A DNA stretch of 16,945 bases from Patescibacteria group bacterium (GTDB lineage Bacteria > Patescibacteriota > Minisyncoccia > Minisyncoccales > DG-74-1): positions 1-16,945 of the forward strand of contig JASEJL010000015.1 in assembly GCA_030016465.1 (NCBI GenBank), in the 5' to 3' direction. Positions 1 to 5,930 of this stretch are shown piece by piece. Position numbers and translations under genes: made by a program. Positions within the stretch are counted from its first letter, which is position 1; the number at the start of each line of letters is the position of its first letter. The notes beneath the pieces were generated by a model. That model saw only the letters and a program-made list of their open reading frames with translations, was not told where the DNA came from and made no database searches.

Positions 1-2
1 AA

Positions 3-104
3 AGCGAAAAAGATTTTCAAGAAATTGAATACCCTGGCTTTGCCTTCGTTCCCCTAGTGACAGAAAACAAGGAACAGGGAACAGGAAACAATTATAGAAA
101 ATAG
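3..104 (+). CDS. C-terminal tail of an unidentified upstream gene
   Basis: A reading frame enters from the left edge and stays open to a TAG at 102-104. Its first part contains the peptide EIEYPGFAFVPLV, which looks like genuine protein. The last 12 or so codons are written by the heptamer repeat at 67-90 and read as low-complexity residues, so the original gene may once have ended earlier. Another frame ends at 55-57. I do not recognise the family, and the choice of frame is a judgement. Confidence 0.25.
   Translation, partial: SEKDFQEIEYPGFAFVPLVTENKEQGTGNNYRK
67..90 (+). repeat. Heptamer tandem repeat, ACARGRA type
   Basis: Three imperfect 7-bp units lie head to tail: ACAAGGA (67-73), ACAGGGA (74-80) and ACAGGAA (81-87), followed by a partial ACA. 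The array sits just before the four-helix-bundle gene. A related array in the opposite orientation (TGTTTCT units) lies at 464-484, just past that gene. Confidence 0.7.
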
Positions 105-447
105 AACTGTACTATTACAAAAGGCAGATAATTTCGCTCATATAATTTACTCGTTATCACGAAAATTACCAAAGCAAGAAATTTTTGCAATAACATCTCA
201 GCTTCGCAGAGCAGTTTTATCAATTCCACTAAATATTACTGAGGGTTTTGCGCGTCAAAACAAAAAAGAATATAAAAGATTTTTAGAAATTGCTTATGGG
301 TCCTTGAAAGAAATGAAGTATCTTTTACATTTCACTTTTACCGAAAAATATCTTCAGAAAGAAGATTACCAAAATTCATTAGATCTTGCAGAGGAATTAG
401 GTAAATTATTATGGGTTTCTATTCAAACATTAAAAAAGGGACAATAA
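91..447 (+). CDS. Four-helix-bundle protein (S23/IVP family)
   Basis: About 118 residues, the usual family length. It shows the family pattern: an N-terminal helix (QKADNFAHIIYSLSRKLPKQ), then TSQLRRAVLSIPLNITEGF, then KKEYKRFLEIAYGSLKEMKY and a C-terminal helix rich in EELGKLL. These proteins, first known as the 23S rRNA intervening-sequence protein, form pentameric four-helix bundles; relatives serve as Avd accessory proteins of diversity-generating retroelements. Their job in stand-alone form is unknown. No ATG precedes the conserved part, and the frame is open from 61. ATT at 91 after a GGAA is my best guess at the start, but ATA at 94 is possible. The 3' end overlaps the start of mltG by 37 bp in another frame. 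Confidence 0.75.
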   Translation: MIENRTVLLQKADNFAHIIYSLSRKLPKQEIFAITSQLRRAVLSIPLNITEGFARQNKKEYKRFLEIAYGSLKEMKYLLHFTFTEKYLQKEDYQNSLDLAEELGKLLWVSIQTLKKGQ

Positions 448-1346
448 TCTGGTTCTTATTTTTTGTTTCTTGTTTCTCGTTCCTTATTTGGCAAGGGATG
501 TATTTACCAAAAGACATTGATATGGCTGAAGAAAAACTTTTTTCAGTTAAAAAAGGTCAAGGTCTTTTTCAAATTGCCGAAAACCTGGAAAAAGAAGGTT
601 TAATTAAAAACAAATATTTTTTTGTTTTTTACGCTTTCATTCAAGGGAAGGCAAAAAAGCTACAGGCAGGGGAGTACGAATTAAACTCAGCGATGAGTAT
701 TGCTGAGATTGCTGAAAAAATTATTTCTGGAGATATAACAAAAATAGTGGTGACCATACCTGAAGGGTTTACTGTAAAACAGATTGAAGAAAGGCTTGGA
801 TTGAAATTACCAGGAGAAAACTTAGAGGGATTTTTATTTCCAGATACTTATCAATTTTCGATAAATGTCACAGGCGAGGAAGTGGTTAAAAAAATGCGAG
901 AAAATTTCGAAAGGAAATTGTCAGCAGAATTGAGAGAAGAAATTGAGAGGCAAGGAAAAACAATTTTTGAGATAGTAACTATGGCTTCTTTGATTGAAAA
1001 AGAAGTTAAAACAAAAGAAGATAGAGAGCTGGTTTCGGGAATTTTGTGGAAAAGATTAGAAGCTGGTATACCCCTGCAGGTAGATGCGACCATAACTTAT
1101 ATTACCGGCAAAAAAACCACCAAAATTTCTATTGCTGAAACTCAAATTGATTCTCCATATAATACTTATAAATATCAAGGATTGCCGATTGGCCCAATTT
1201 GTAATCCTGGTCTTGCAAGTATTTTGGCTGCAGTGTATCCTAAAAATAGTGAATACTGGTATTATCTTTCAACTCCAGAAGGAAAAACCATTTTCAGCAA
1301 AACCTTACAAGAACACAATATTGCTAAAGCTAGATATTTAAGATGA
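411..1346 (+). CDS. mltG: Endolytic murein transglycosylase MltG (YceG-like)
   Basis: 311 residues. Residues 10-30 form an N-terminal membrane anchor, and residues 42-110 a LysM-like region (VKKGQGLFQIAENLEKEG). The YceG/MltG catalytic domain follows, with MASLIEKEV at 191-199, in which E196 matches the catalytic Glu of E. coli MltG. PLQVDATITY (221-230), SPYNTYKYQGLPIGPICNPG and the C-terminal F.KTLQEHN motif are all present. In other bacteria MltG cuts nascent glycan strands at the outer face of the inner membrane and so sets strand length. The ATG at 411 has only a distant AGAGG upstream and lies inside the previous gene. The membrane anchor is partly encoded by a heptamer repeat at 464-484. 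The stop overlaps the next start (ATGA), which implies translational coupling. Confidence 0.93.
   Translation: MGFYSNIKKGTIIWFLFFVSCFSFLIWQGMYLPKDIDMAEEKLFSVKKGQGLFQIAENLEKEGLIKNKYFFVFYAFIQGKAKKLQAGEYELNSAMSIAEIAEKIISGDITKIVVTIPEGFTVKQIEERLGLKLPGENLEGFLFPDTYQFSINVTGEEVVKKMRENFERKLSAELREEIERQGKTIFEIVTMASLIEKEVKTKEDRELVSGILWKRLEAGIPLQVDATITYITGKKTTKISIAETQIDSPYNTYKYQGLPIGPICNPGLASILAAVYPKNSEYWYYLSTPEGKTIFSKTLQEHNIAKARYLR
464..484 (+). repeat. Heptamer repeat inside the mltG membrane anchor
   Basis: Units TGTTTCT (464-470), TGTTTCT (471-477) and CGTTCCT (478-484) encode part of the hydrophobic helix (FVSCFSFL). Their complement resembles the ACARGRA units at 67-90, so the two arrays are inverted relative to each other around the four-helix-bundle gene. 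Confidence 0.6.
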
Positions 1347-1996
1347 AGAAAACTTTGCTTTTTATTGTAATCATTGTTATAATCCTTATTGGAGTTTTTG
1401 GTTATCAAAATTTAATAAAAAAGGGAGAAGAGATTTCTCCCGAAGAGAAAGTTATGCCAGAAAAAGCTCTCAAAAATAAAAAAATTGTTATGATTGTGGC
1501 TTTTCGGGATTTTCGGGATGCAGAATATTTTGTCCCAAAAGAAATTTTAGAAGAGGCAGGAGCAGAAGTAAAAACCGCTAGCAATCAAAAAGGAACGGCT
1601 TTAGGAGCTGATGGAGGAGATGTGGAAATTGATTTATTAGTTTCAGAAATAAATCCGGCTGATTTCAATGCCATAGTTTTTGTTGGTGGACCAGGATGCC
1701 TTGATAATCTTGATAACGAAGATTCTTATCGAGTAGCCAGAGAAACGGTTTCCCAAAATAAAGTTTTAGCTTCAATTTGTATTTCACCAGTAATTTTAGC
1801 CAAGGCCGGAGTATTGAAGGGAAAGAAAGCCACGGTCTGGAGCTCTCCAATAAATAGAGGTCCGGTGAGAATTTTAGAGGAAAATGGAGCGATTTATCAA
1901 GATAAATCAGTAGTGGTTGAGGGAAAAATCGTCACGGCCAATGGCCCGGCCGCAGCTGAGGAATTTGGAAAAGCCATAATTGCCACTTTAAAATAA
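1343..1996 (+). CDS. Membrane-anchored DJ-1/PfpI family protein
   Basis: 217 residues. Residues 4-20 are a strongly hydrophobic signal anchor and residues 21-45 a charged linker. Residues 46-216 are a DJ-1/PfpI (class I glutamine amidotransferase-like) domain. The conserved acidic residue is E61 (FRDAEYFVP). The nucleophile elbow is ASICISPV with C146, followed by LAKAGVLKGKKATVW and a C-terminal TANGPAAAEEFGKAI. PfpI proteases have His right after the Cys; here it is Ile, so a PfpI-type protease is unlikely. Family members include deglycases, chaperones and redox sensors, and I cannot choose between them. The start overlaps the mltG stop by 4 bp. The predicted topology puts the domain on the outer face of the membrane. 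Confidence 0.85.
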   Translation: MKKTLLFIVIIVIILIGVFGYQNLIKKGEEISPEEKVMPEKALKNKKIVMIVAFRDFRDAEYFVPKEILEEAGAEVKTASNQKGTALGADGGDVEIDLLVSEINPADFNAIVFVGGPGCLDNLDNEDSYRVARETVSQNKVLASICISPVILAKAGVLKGKKATVWSSPINRGPVRILEENGAIYQDKSVVVEGKIVTANGPAAAEEFGKAIIATLK

Positions 1997-2056
1997 TCAC
2001 GGAGGTCGAAGAGACAAATCTTTTTTTCCTTCATCCGGCTATCGCCAGATTCGGGG

Positions 2057-3337
2057 ATGGAACTCAACTATAAAAAAATTTTGTCTTGGATTTTAATCGC
2101 CATTGTGGTGATAGGAGTAGGTATTTGGATTTTTCTTCGTTATACTGGTGAAAAAAGTCTCCAGCTTATTTCACCCAAAGGTAACGAAATCTGGCGGGCG
2201 GGTAAAACCTACCAGATTACTTGGAAAGCAAAAAATATCGGAAAAGTGGGAATTACCTTGATTAAAGATAAAGAACCAAGAGAGTCAGAATGGATTGTTG
2301 AAGATTTCCCAGCTGGAAAGGGAAAATATGATTGGCAGATTTTTGCCTGGCAGGAACCAAGACAAGATTATAAAATCACCATTATTGAATATCCCTGGCA
2401 AGAGAAAAATAAAATTGATTCTTCTGAGAAAAACTTTACAATTTTAGGGCCTAAATTTGCTTCTTGCGATAGTCCTTCAATTGAGGCTGAATGGCCCTAT
2501 CTGCCGAGCGATTTTCCCAATCTGAGAAAAGTTTTTATTACTAAAAAAAGTTTTCAAGGAAATTTAGAGGGTCTGGAAGGAGCTGATAAAAAATGCCAGG
2601 AAGAAGCTGAAGAACAAGGATTTAAAGGAACTTGGAAAGCTTTTTTAGGTGATGACAATACTTTAGCAATAGAACGTTTAAATTTAGAAGGTATTTTTGT
2701 GGAAGCTAAAGGAACGGAAGCTCTTCTTCCTCAAGAGACAGTCCCTGTTTATTTATGGCGAAATTTTGTTCAATTTTTAGAGAAAACTCAGCTTTCAGAA
2801 AAAAAAGAAACAGTTAAATTTGCCTATAATCTTTTAGAAAAATATTTCAATGACTTTTTAAAAAAATACCAAGAGCAGCAAGAGGAGAAAGTTTGTCATC
2901 GCCTTTTAGGAAAAAATTTTGATGAATTTTTAAAGAGATTATCAGATTCTTTGCTTATTAGCCAAGAAAAATTGGGGAAAGAGTTTTCAAAAAATTTAGA
3001 GAATATTTGGCTGGGCAGAATTAACAAAGAAAGCAAGAGAGATTGTATTGCTATTTTTGATAAATATCTTTCTCTTGACCCTTCTCTAAATTATAGTTTT
3101 ACTACTACTTGTCAAAATTGGACAATAAGTGAAAGGAAAGTTCAAGGCTATCCACCAAAAGCTGATGAAAAAATAGAACTTCCAGCTTGCTATACTCCTG
3201 AGGGAGCAAGAGTTGATGCCGCTGCTCTGGCTGGTCTATCTTTAGGAGTGATTGAAAAGGAAGGAGAACAATTCTTTAGTTCTTTTTTAGGCAAAACTTG
3301 TGACCTCAGTCAAAAATTACTTTGTATTCAACAGTAA
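2057..3337 (+). CDS. Membrane-anchored protein with Kre9/KNH Ig-like and DUF1554-like domains
   Basis: 426 residues. Residues 8-27 are a membrane anchor. Residues 35-130 match the Ser/Thr-rich Kre9/KNH1-type Ig-like domain (LISPKGNEIWRAGKTYQITW near the start, DSSEKNFTIL at the end). Residues 157-215 look like the start of a DUF1554 domain, a C-type-lectin/endostatin-like fold (VFITKKSFQGNLEGLEGADK, then GTWKAFLGDD). Its usual C-terminal strand with paired cysteines (TCDLSQKLLCIQQ) appears only at 414-426. Between them, at about 225-345, lies a Lys/Glu-rich helical insertion. Eight cysteines follow the Ig domain, consistent with an extracytoplasmic, disulfide-bonded protein. The ATG follows CGGGG closely. 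It may be an adhesin or surface-binding protein; the function is not known. The domain calls rest on motif memory. Confidence 0.65.
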   Translation: MELNYKKILSWILIAIVVIGVGIWIFLRYTGEKSLQLISPKGNEIWRAGKTYQITWKAKNIGKVGITLIKDKEPRESEWIVEDFPAGKGKYDWQIFAWQEPRQDYKITIIEYPWQEKNKIDSSEKNFTILGPKFASCDSPSIEAEWPYLPSDFPNLRKVFITKKSFQGNLEGLEGADKKCQEEAEEQGFKGTWKAFLGDDNTLAIERLNLEGIFVEAKGTEALLPQETVPVYLWRNFVQFLEKTQLSEKKETVKFAYNLLEKYFNDFLKKYQEQQEEKVCHRLLGKNFDEFLKRLSDSLLISQEKLGKEFSKNLENIWLGRINKESKRDCIAIFDKYLSLDPSLNYSFTTTCQNWTISERKVQGYPPKADEKIELPACYTPEGARVDAAALAGLSLGVIEKEGEQFFSSFLGKTCDLSQKLLCIQQ

Positions 3338-3659
3338 ACTACGGCTTTGGAGTAAGGGTTGTTTAGATTTAGATACGTATGAGACGCTGTTAGGTTTGTA
3401 AGCTGATAACATTTTTCGTCGGACCATTAGCTTGACGCTTCTTGAGGAAGTGTTAACTTAATAATAAGATGAACCCGGTTTTTTGTCTGAAGATGATGAG
3501 ATACTGGTAACACCTCTAAAATGTCAGGCATTGGTAGAATTAGAAGTAAGAAAAAGTCTCAAAAAAGCTTAAACCAATGTATCTCCTATGATTAAGTTTT
3601 TTAAATCTTCAAATTCTCGCTATTAAATATCCTCTTCCTCCGGTTTTCCATATTATCTA
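3338..3659. other. Decayed intergenic stretch with a coding-like scrap
   Basis: No intact gene on either strand. One frame from 3468 to a TAA at 3570-3572 reads as plausible protein (SEDDEILVTPLKCQALVEL, then EVRKSLKKA) but has no start codon and is preceded by two in-frame TAA codons at 3462-3467. It may be another piece of the broken gene that follows, or of an unrelated lost gene. I see no tRNA, rRNA or repeat here. Confidence 0.4.
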
Positions 3660-3918
3660 TATGACATTGAAAGAATTGTTTCCCATGATCAAGCCTTGAA
3701 GTAATGCCAGATGTATTTGAAAATGGCTAGGAGTTGAATTAGAGGAATACAAAGATACTGCGAAAGCAGCTCAGGATTTAAGTCAAGGTGTTCTCTCCAA
3801 GAATTCGGCGATGATTTGCCATCGAGGCTGTAGTAAGTTATATGGTTTGGAAATTCTGGAAGAAAATATCCAGGATTTAAAGTTTAATTTCACTTCCTTT
3901 TTGGGAGTAAAGAAGTAG
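3660..3918 (+). pseudogene. Prephenate dehydratase remnant
   Basis: Three segments in three different frames line up with the C-terminal half of prephenate dehydratase (PDT). Frame of 3660: YDIERIVSHDQALK, matching the PDT SHPQAL motif, cut by TAA at 3702-3704 and then resuming as CQMYLK. Frame of 3731: GVELEEYKDTAKAAQ, matching the conserved Thr-containing motif. Frame of 3781 to the TAG at 3916-3918: NSAMICHRGCSKLYGLEIL, then EENIQDLKFNFTSFLGV, matching the terminal LYGL..L..NIqD...N.TRF block. With a nonsense codon and at least two frame changes it cannot make a working enzyme. PDT converts prephenate to phenylpyruvate for phenylalanine synthesis. The upstream half is not recognisable. Confidence 0.7.
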
Positions 3919-3989
3919 GTGATTTAGAAAGCAAACCACCTTTTTGTTTAGGTGTAACAAAATTGAGTTTTTTTCGTCAAATATTAAAT

Positions 3990-4079
3990 ATGGGAAAACA
4001 AATGAACCTAATTATTGTCCTTCTTTTAGTTCTGTTAGTCCTTAATGTTAATAAAAGGGGCTTGGTTAGGTTCATATAA
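3990..4079 (+). CDS. Tiny hydrophobic ORF framed by an inverted repeat
   Basis: An open frame starts at ATG 3990 or the in-frame ATG 4002 and ends at TAA 4077-4079, giving 29 or 25 residues. The peptide starts MNLIIVLLLVLLVLN and ends with a short basic tail (NKRGLVRFI), so it could be a single-span membrane micropeptide. ATGAACCTAA at 4002-4011, containing the second start codon, is complementary to TTAGGTTCAT at 4066-4075, at the ORF end, so the start could be hidden in a stem. A weak GGGA precedes ATG 4002. A terminator follows 25 bp downstream. It may be a real micropeptide or a chance ORF. Confidence 0.35.
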   Translation: MGKQMNLIIVLLLVLLVLNVNKRGLVRFI

Positions 4080-4103
4080 AAACTAAATATCTAAAAGCAA
4101 TGG

Positions 4104-4127
4104 ATCTGGCCAAGCGGCCAGATTTTT
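4104..4127 (+). terminator. Rho-independent terminator
   Basis: An 8-bp perfect stem, ATCTGGCC (4104-4111) and GGCCAGAT (4116-4123), encloses an AAGC loop and is followed by a T run to 4127. It implies that a transcript ends here, so this otherwise decayed stretch is or was transcribed from the left. Confidence 0.85.
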
Positions 4128-4155
4128 AGTTCTTTAAATTTTAAATAAAGAATAA

Positions 4156-4336
4156 GGAAGGAAGTATTCCGAAATAGAAATTTGGCCAAAAATAGGAGTC
4201 CAATGTAATCCGGATTACTGGTGACAATTCGCTTTCTTTATCCGAGTGGGAGGGAATTAAGTCTCAAGCTATAGCCATTGTCGCGAAGGCAATAAAAAAG
4301 GAGGAGTTAAAATGGCTAAAAGAGAGGAGAAATTAA
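4156..4336 (+). pseudogene. Frameshifted coding remnant of unknown family
   Basis: One frame from 4156 to the TGA at 4222-4224 reads KYSEIEIWPKIGVQCNPDYW. A second frame that overlaps its end runs from about 4217 to the TAA at 4334-4336 and reads TGDNSLSLSEWEGIKSQAIA, then IVAKAIKKEEL. Both look like normal protein and join naturally if one frame change is allowed. Its end overlaps the start of the next ORF. I do not recognise the family. It could also be chance open frame. Confidence 0.3.
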
Positions 4337-4659
4337 AGAAATTAGAGAGATATCTAAGAGGTCAAGCAGAATTCCAGAAGGCAATCTTGGAATTCCTAGC
4401 AAGAAATCCGGAGAGAAAGTATAGTTCTGAAGAAATATTTGAAGCAATTGAAGCAACAGAATCTACTTGTTGGAATTGGAAAGGTTTTAATAATGATGAA
4501 AGAAACAAGATTTTTTTTCAGCAATTAAGATATTTGGTCCAGGTGGGAATAGTAGAAGAAATTATAGAATATAAACAACTTTTGGATCCGGCTATATGTT
4601 ATTACAGACTTAAAAAGAGCAAAAAAAGAGATCGCTTTTGGCGGGGTTACCCCTTTTAA
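4312..4659 (+). CDS. Small winged-helix-like hypothetical protein
   Basis: 115 residues, highly charged, with no signal or membrane segment. A basic N-terminal helix (AKREEKLKKLERYLRG) is followed by QKAILEFLARNPERKYSSEE, a pattern of helix, Pro-containing turn and helix seen in winged-helix DNA-binding proteins. IFFQQLRYLVQVGIVEEII would be the following helix, and YYRL a wing strand. That fold is inference from pattern alone. It has the best Shine-Dalgarno in the window, AGGAGG at 4299-4304, seven bases before the ATG, whereas most neighbours have none, so it may come from a different source. GGGGTTACCCC followed by TTTT at the stop codon is a weak terminator. Confidence 0.6.
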   Translation: MAKREEKLKKLERYLRGQAEFQKAILEFLARNPERKYSSEEIFEAIEATESTCWNWKGFNNDERNKIFFQQLRYLVQVGIVEEIIEYKQLLDPAICYYRLKKSKKRDRFWRGYPF

Positions 4660-4681
4660 TATTTTAATAAGGCAATGTGAG

Positions 4682-4791
4682 TCCGGGGTAGTTTAATACT
4701 TTAATACTTTGCAAGGTAGTTTAATACTTTGCAAGAAGGACGCCTGGAATACCACCAGGAGGTGAAGGTTCAAATCCTTCCCCCGGCACCA
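4682..4791 (+). tRNA. Aberrant tRNA-like element with expanded D loop
   Basis: Most cloverleaf parts are present. The acceptor strands are TCCGGGG (4682-4688) and CCCCGGC (4781-4787), with discriminator A4788 and encoded CCA (4789-4791). TA follows at positions 8-9. The D stem is GTTT (4691-4694) with GGAC (4738-4741). The anticodon stem is CCTGG (4743-4747) with CCAGG (4755-4759); a 4-nt variable loop follows. The T arm is GAAGG, TTCAAAT, CCTTC (4764-4780). The oddities are a D loop of about 43 nt, made by tandem copies of GGTAGTTTAATACTTTGCAA; an anticodon loop AATACCA with A instead of the universal T33; and a T-C mismatch at pair 1-72. Read strictly, the anticodon would be TAC (Val); shifted by one it is ACC (Gly). 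It is either a tRNA pseudogene or a tRNA mimic. A terminator abuts it. Confidence 0.55.
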
Positions 4792-4839
4792 AGCCAATAA
4801 GGCCCATAAGGATTTCTCCTTATTGGGCTTGTTTTTTTT
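4791..4839 (+). terminator. Rho-independent terminator with two alternative 5' arms
   Basis: The 3' arm CCTTATTGGGCTT (4818-4830), followed by G and eight T, can pair with AAGCCAATAAGG (4791-4802, one bulged G) or with the nearly repeated GCCCATAAGGA (4802-4812, one bulged T, closing a 4-nt loop TTTC). The first arm includes the last A of the tRNA-like CCA end. It separates the tRNA-like element from pheS. Confidence 0.85.
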
Positions 4840-4855
4840 ATTCACGTACAGACAC

Positions 4856-4884
4856 TTGATTTTATACTAATAATAAAGTAAAAT
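4856..4884 (+). promoter_or_regulatory. Probable promoter for pheST
   Basis: TTGATT (4856-4861) and TAAAAT (4879-4884) are spaced 17 bp and lie between the terminator and pheS. Transcription would then begin within a few bases of the ATG at 4896, giving an almost leaderless mRNA, which fits the absence of a Shine-Dalgarno. TATACT at 4863-4868 is an alternative -10. Confidence 0.5.
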
Positions 4885-4895
4885 TAAAAATAAAA

Positions 4896-5927
4896 ATGGC
4901 AAAAATCAACCTAAAATTACTTAAAAAAGAAGCCCAAAAAGAGATTAAAAAGACCCGAGATTTAAAGGGTTTAAATGAGGTTTTTAATAAATATTTAGGA
5001 AAAAAAGGAGAATTGTCTCTGATTTTGCGGTCTTTGAAAAAATTACCAAAATTAAGAAGGGCCAAGATTGGAAGCGAAGTTAATGAACTTAAAGATTTTC
5101 TGAAAATAAAGTTTGAACAAAAAGCCGAAGAAATTAAAGAAAAAATTAAACAAAAGATTGAAGAAAAGGAGTGGATTGATATCACTGCTCCTGGAAGGAA
5201 ACCTGCTTTAGGTCATTTACATCCTCTAACCCTAGTTAAAAGAAAAGTTGAGGAAATTTTTCAATCAATGGGGTTTACAGTAATAGAAGGTCCAGAAATT
5301 GAAACTGAATGGTATAACTTCGATGCCTTAAATATTCCCAAAGACCATCCAGCCAGAGATATTCTTTCTTTGGGTAAAACACTTTATTTAAAAGCCGGCG
5401 GGTTGATGAGAAGCCACACCTCTTCGGTTCAGATTCGCTATATGGAAAAAAATAATCCTCCTTTCCGGATTGTTGTTCCAGGAAGAATTTTCCGTCAGGA
5501 ATCTACGGACAGCTCTCATGAAATTAACTTTTATCAACTTGAAGGATTAATGGTTGATAAAAACATTTCAGTGGCCAATTTTAAAGCAATTATTGAAGAA
5601 TTTTTTAGGAGATTTTTTGGCAAGGATACCAAAATTCGCTTACGACCAAGCTATTTTCCTTTTGTTGAACCAGGTCTTGAAGTTGATTTAATCTGTCTAA
5701 GCTGTCAGGGAAAGGGTTGTTCGGTTTGCTCTCAAACTGGTTGGCTGGAAATGCTCGGTGCTGGCATGGTTCATCCCAATGTTTTTAAATCAGCAGGTTA
5801 TAATCCGAAATTTTGGCAAGGGTTTGCTTTTGGAATGGGCTTAGACAGATTAACAATGATGAAATACAAAATTAATGACATCAGATTATTTTATAGTGGA
5901 GATTTAAGATTTTTAAATCAGTTTTAA
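4896..5927 (+). CDS. pheS: Phenylalanyl-tRNA synthetase alpha subunit
   Basis: 343 residues, the normal bacterial length. Residues 1-90 form the N-terminal coiled-coil arm that contacts tRNA. The class II catalytic domain follows: GHLHPL (106-111), RSHTSSVQ (172-179), motif 2 FRIVVPGRIFRQESTD (190-205) and motif 3 with FGMGLDRLTM (312-321). A small Cys4 knuckle (C267, C270, C275, C278, ending TGWLEMLGAGMVHP) is an insert seen in some bacterial PheS and could bind zinc. With PheT it forms the heterotetramer that charges tRNA-Phe. The ATG at 4896 starts the conserved N-terminus; there is no Shine-Dalgarno. pheT starts 3 bp after the stop, so the two form one operon. Confidence 0.97.
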   Translation: MAKINLKLLKKEAQKEIKKTRDLKGLNEVFNKYLGKKGELSLILRSLKKLPKLRRAKIGSEVNELKDFLKIKFEQKAEEIKEKIKQKIEEKEWIDITAPGRKPALGHLHPLTLVKRKVEEIFQSMGFTVIEGPEIETEWYNFDALNIPKDHPARDILSLGKTLYLKAGGLMRSHTSSVQIRYMEKNNPPFRIVVPGRIFRQESTDSSHEINFYQLEGLMVDKNISVANFKAIIEEFFRRFFGKDTKIRLRPSYFPFVEPGLEVDLICLSCQGKGCSVCSQTGWLEMLGAGMVHPNVFKSAGYNPKFWQGFAFGMGLDRLTMMKYKINDIRLFYSGDLRFLNQF

Positions 5928-5930
5928 AAT

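Noticed and set aside
91..447. Diversity-generating retroelement (Avd-like accessory gene)
   Set aside because: The family is related to Avd, but there is no reverse transcriptase, template repeat or variable repeat in the window.
4660..4895. T-box riboswitch controlling pheST
   Set aside because: No T-box consensus (AGGGTGGNACCGCG) or specifier stem is visible. The structure is a tRNA-like fold followed by a terminator.
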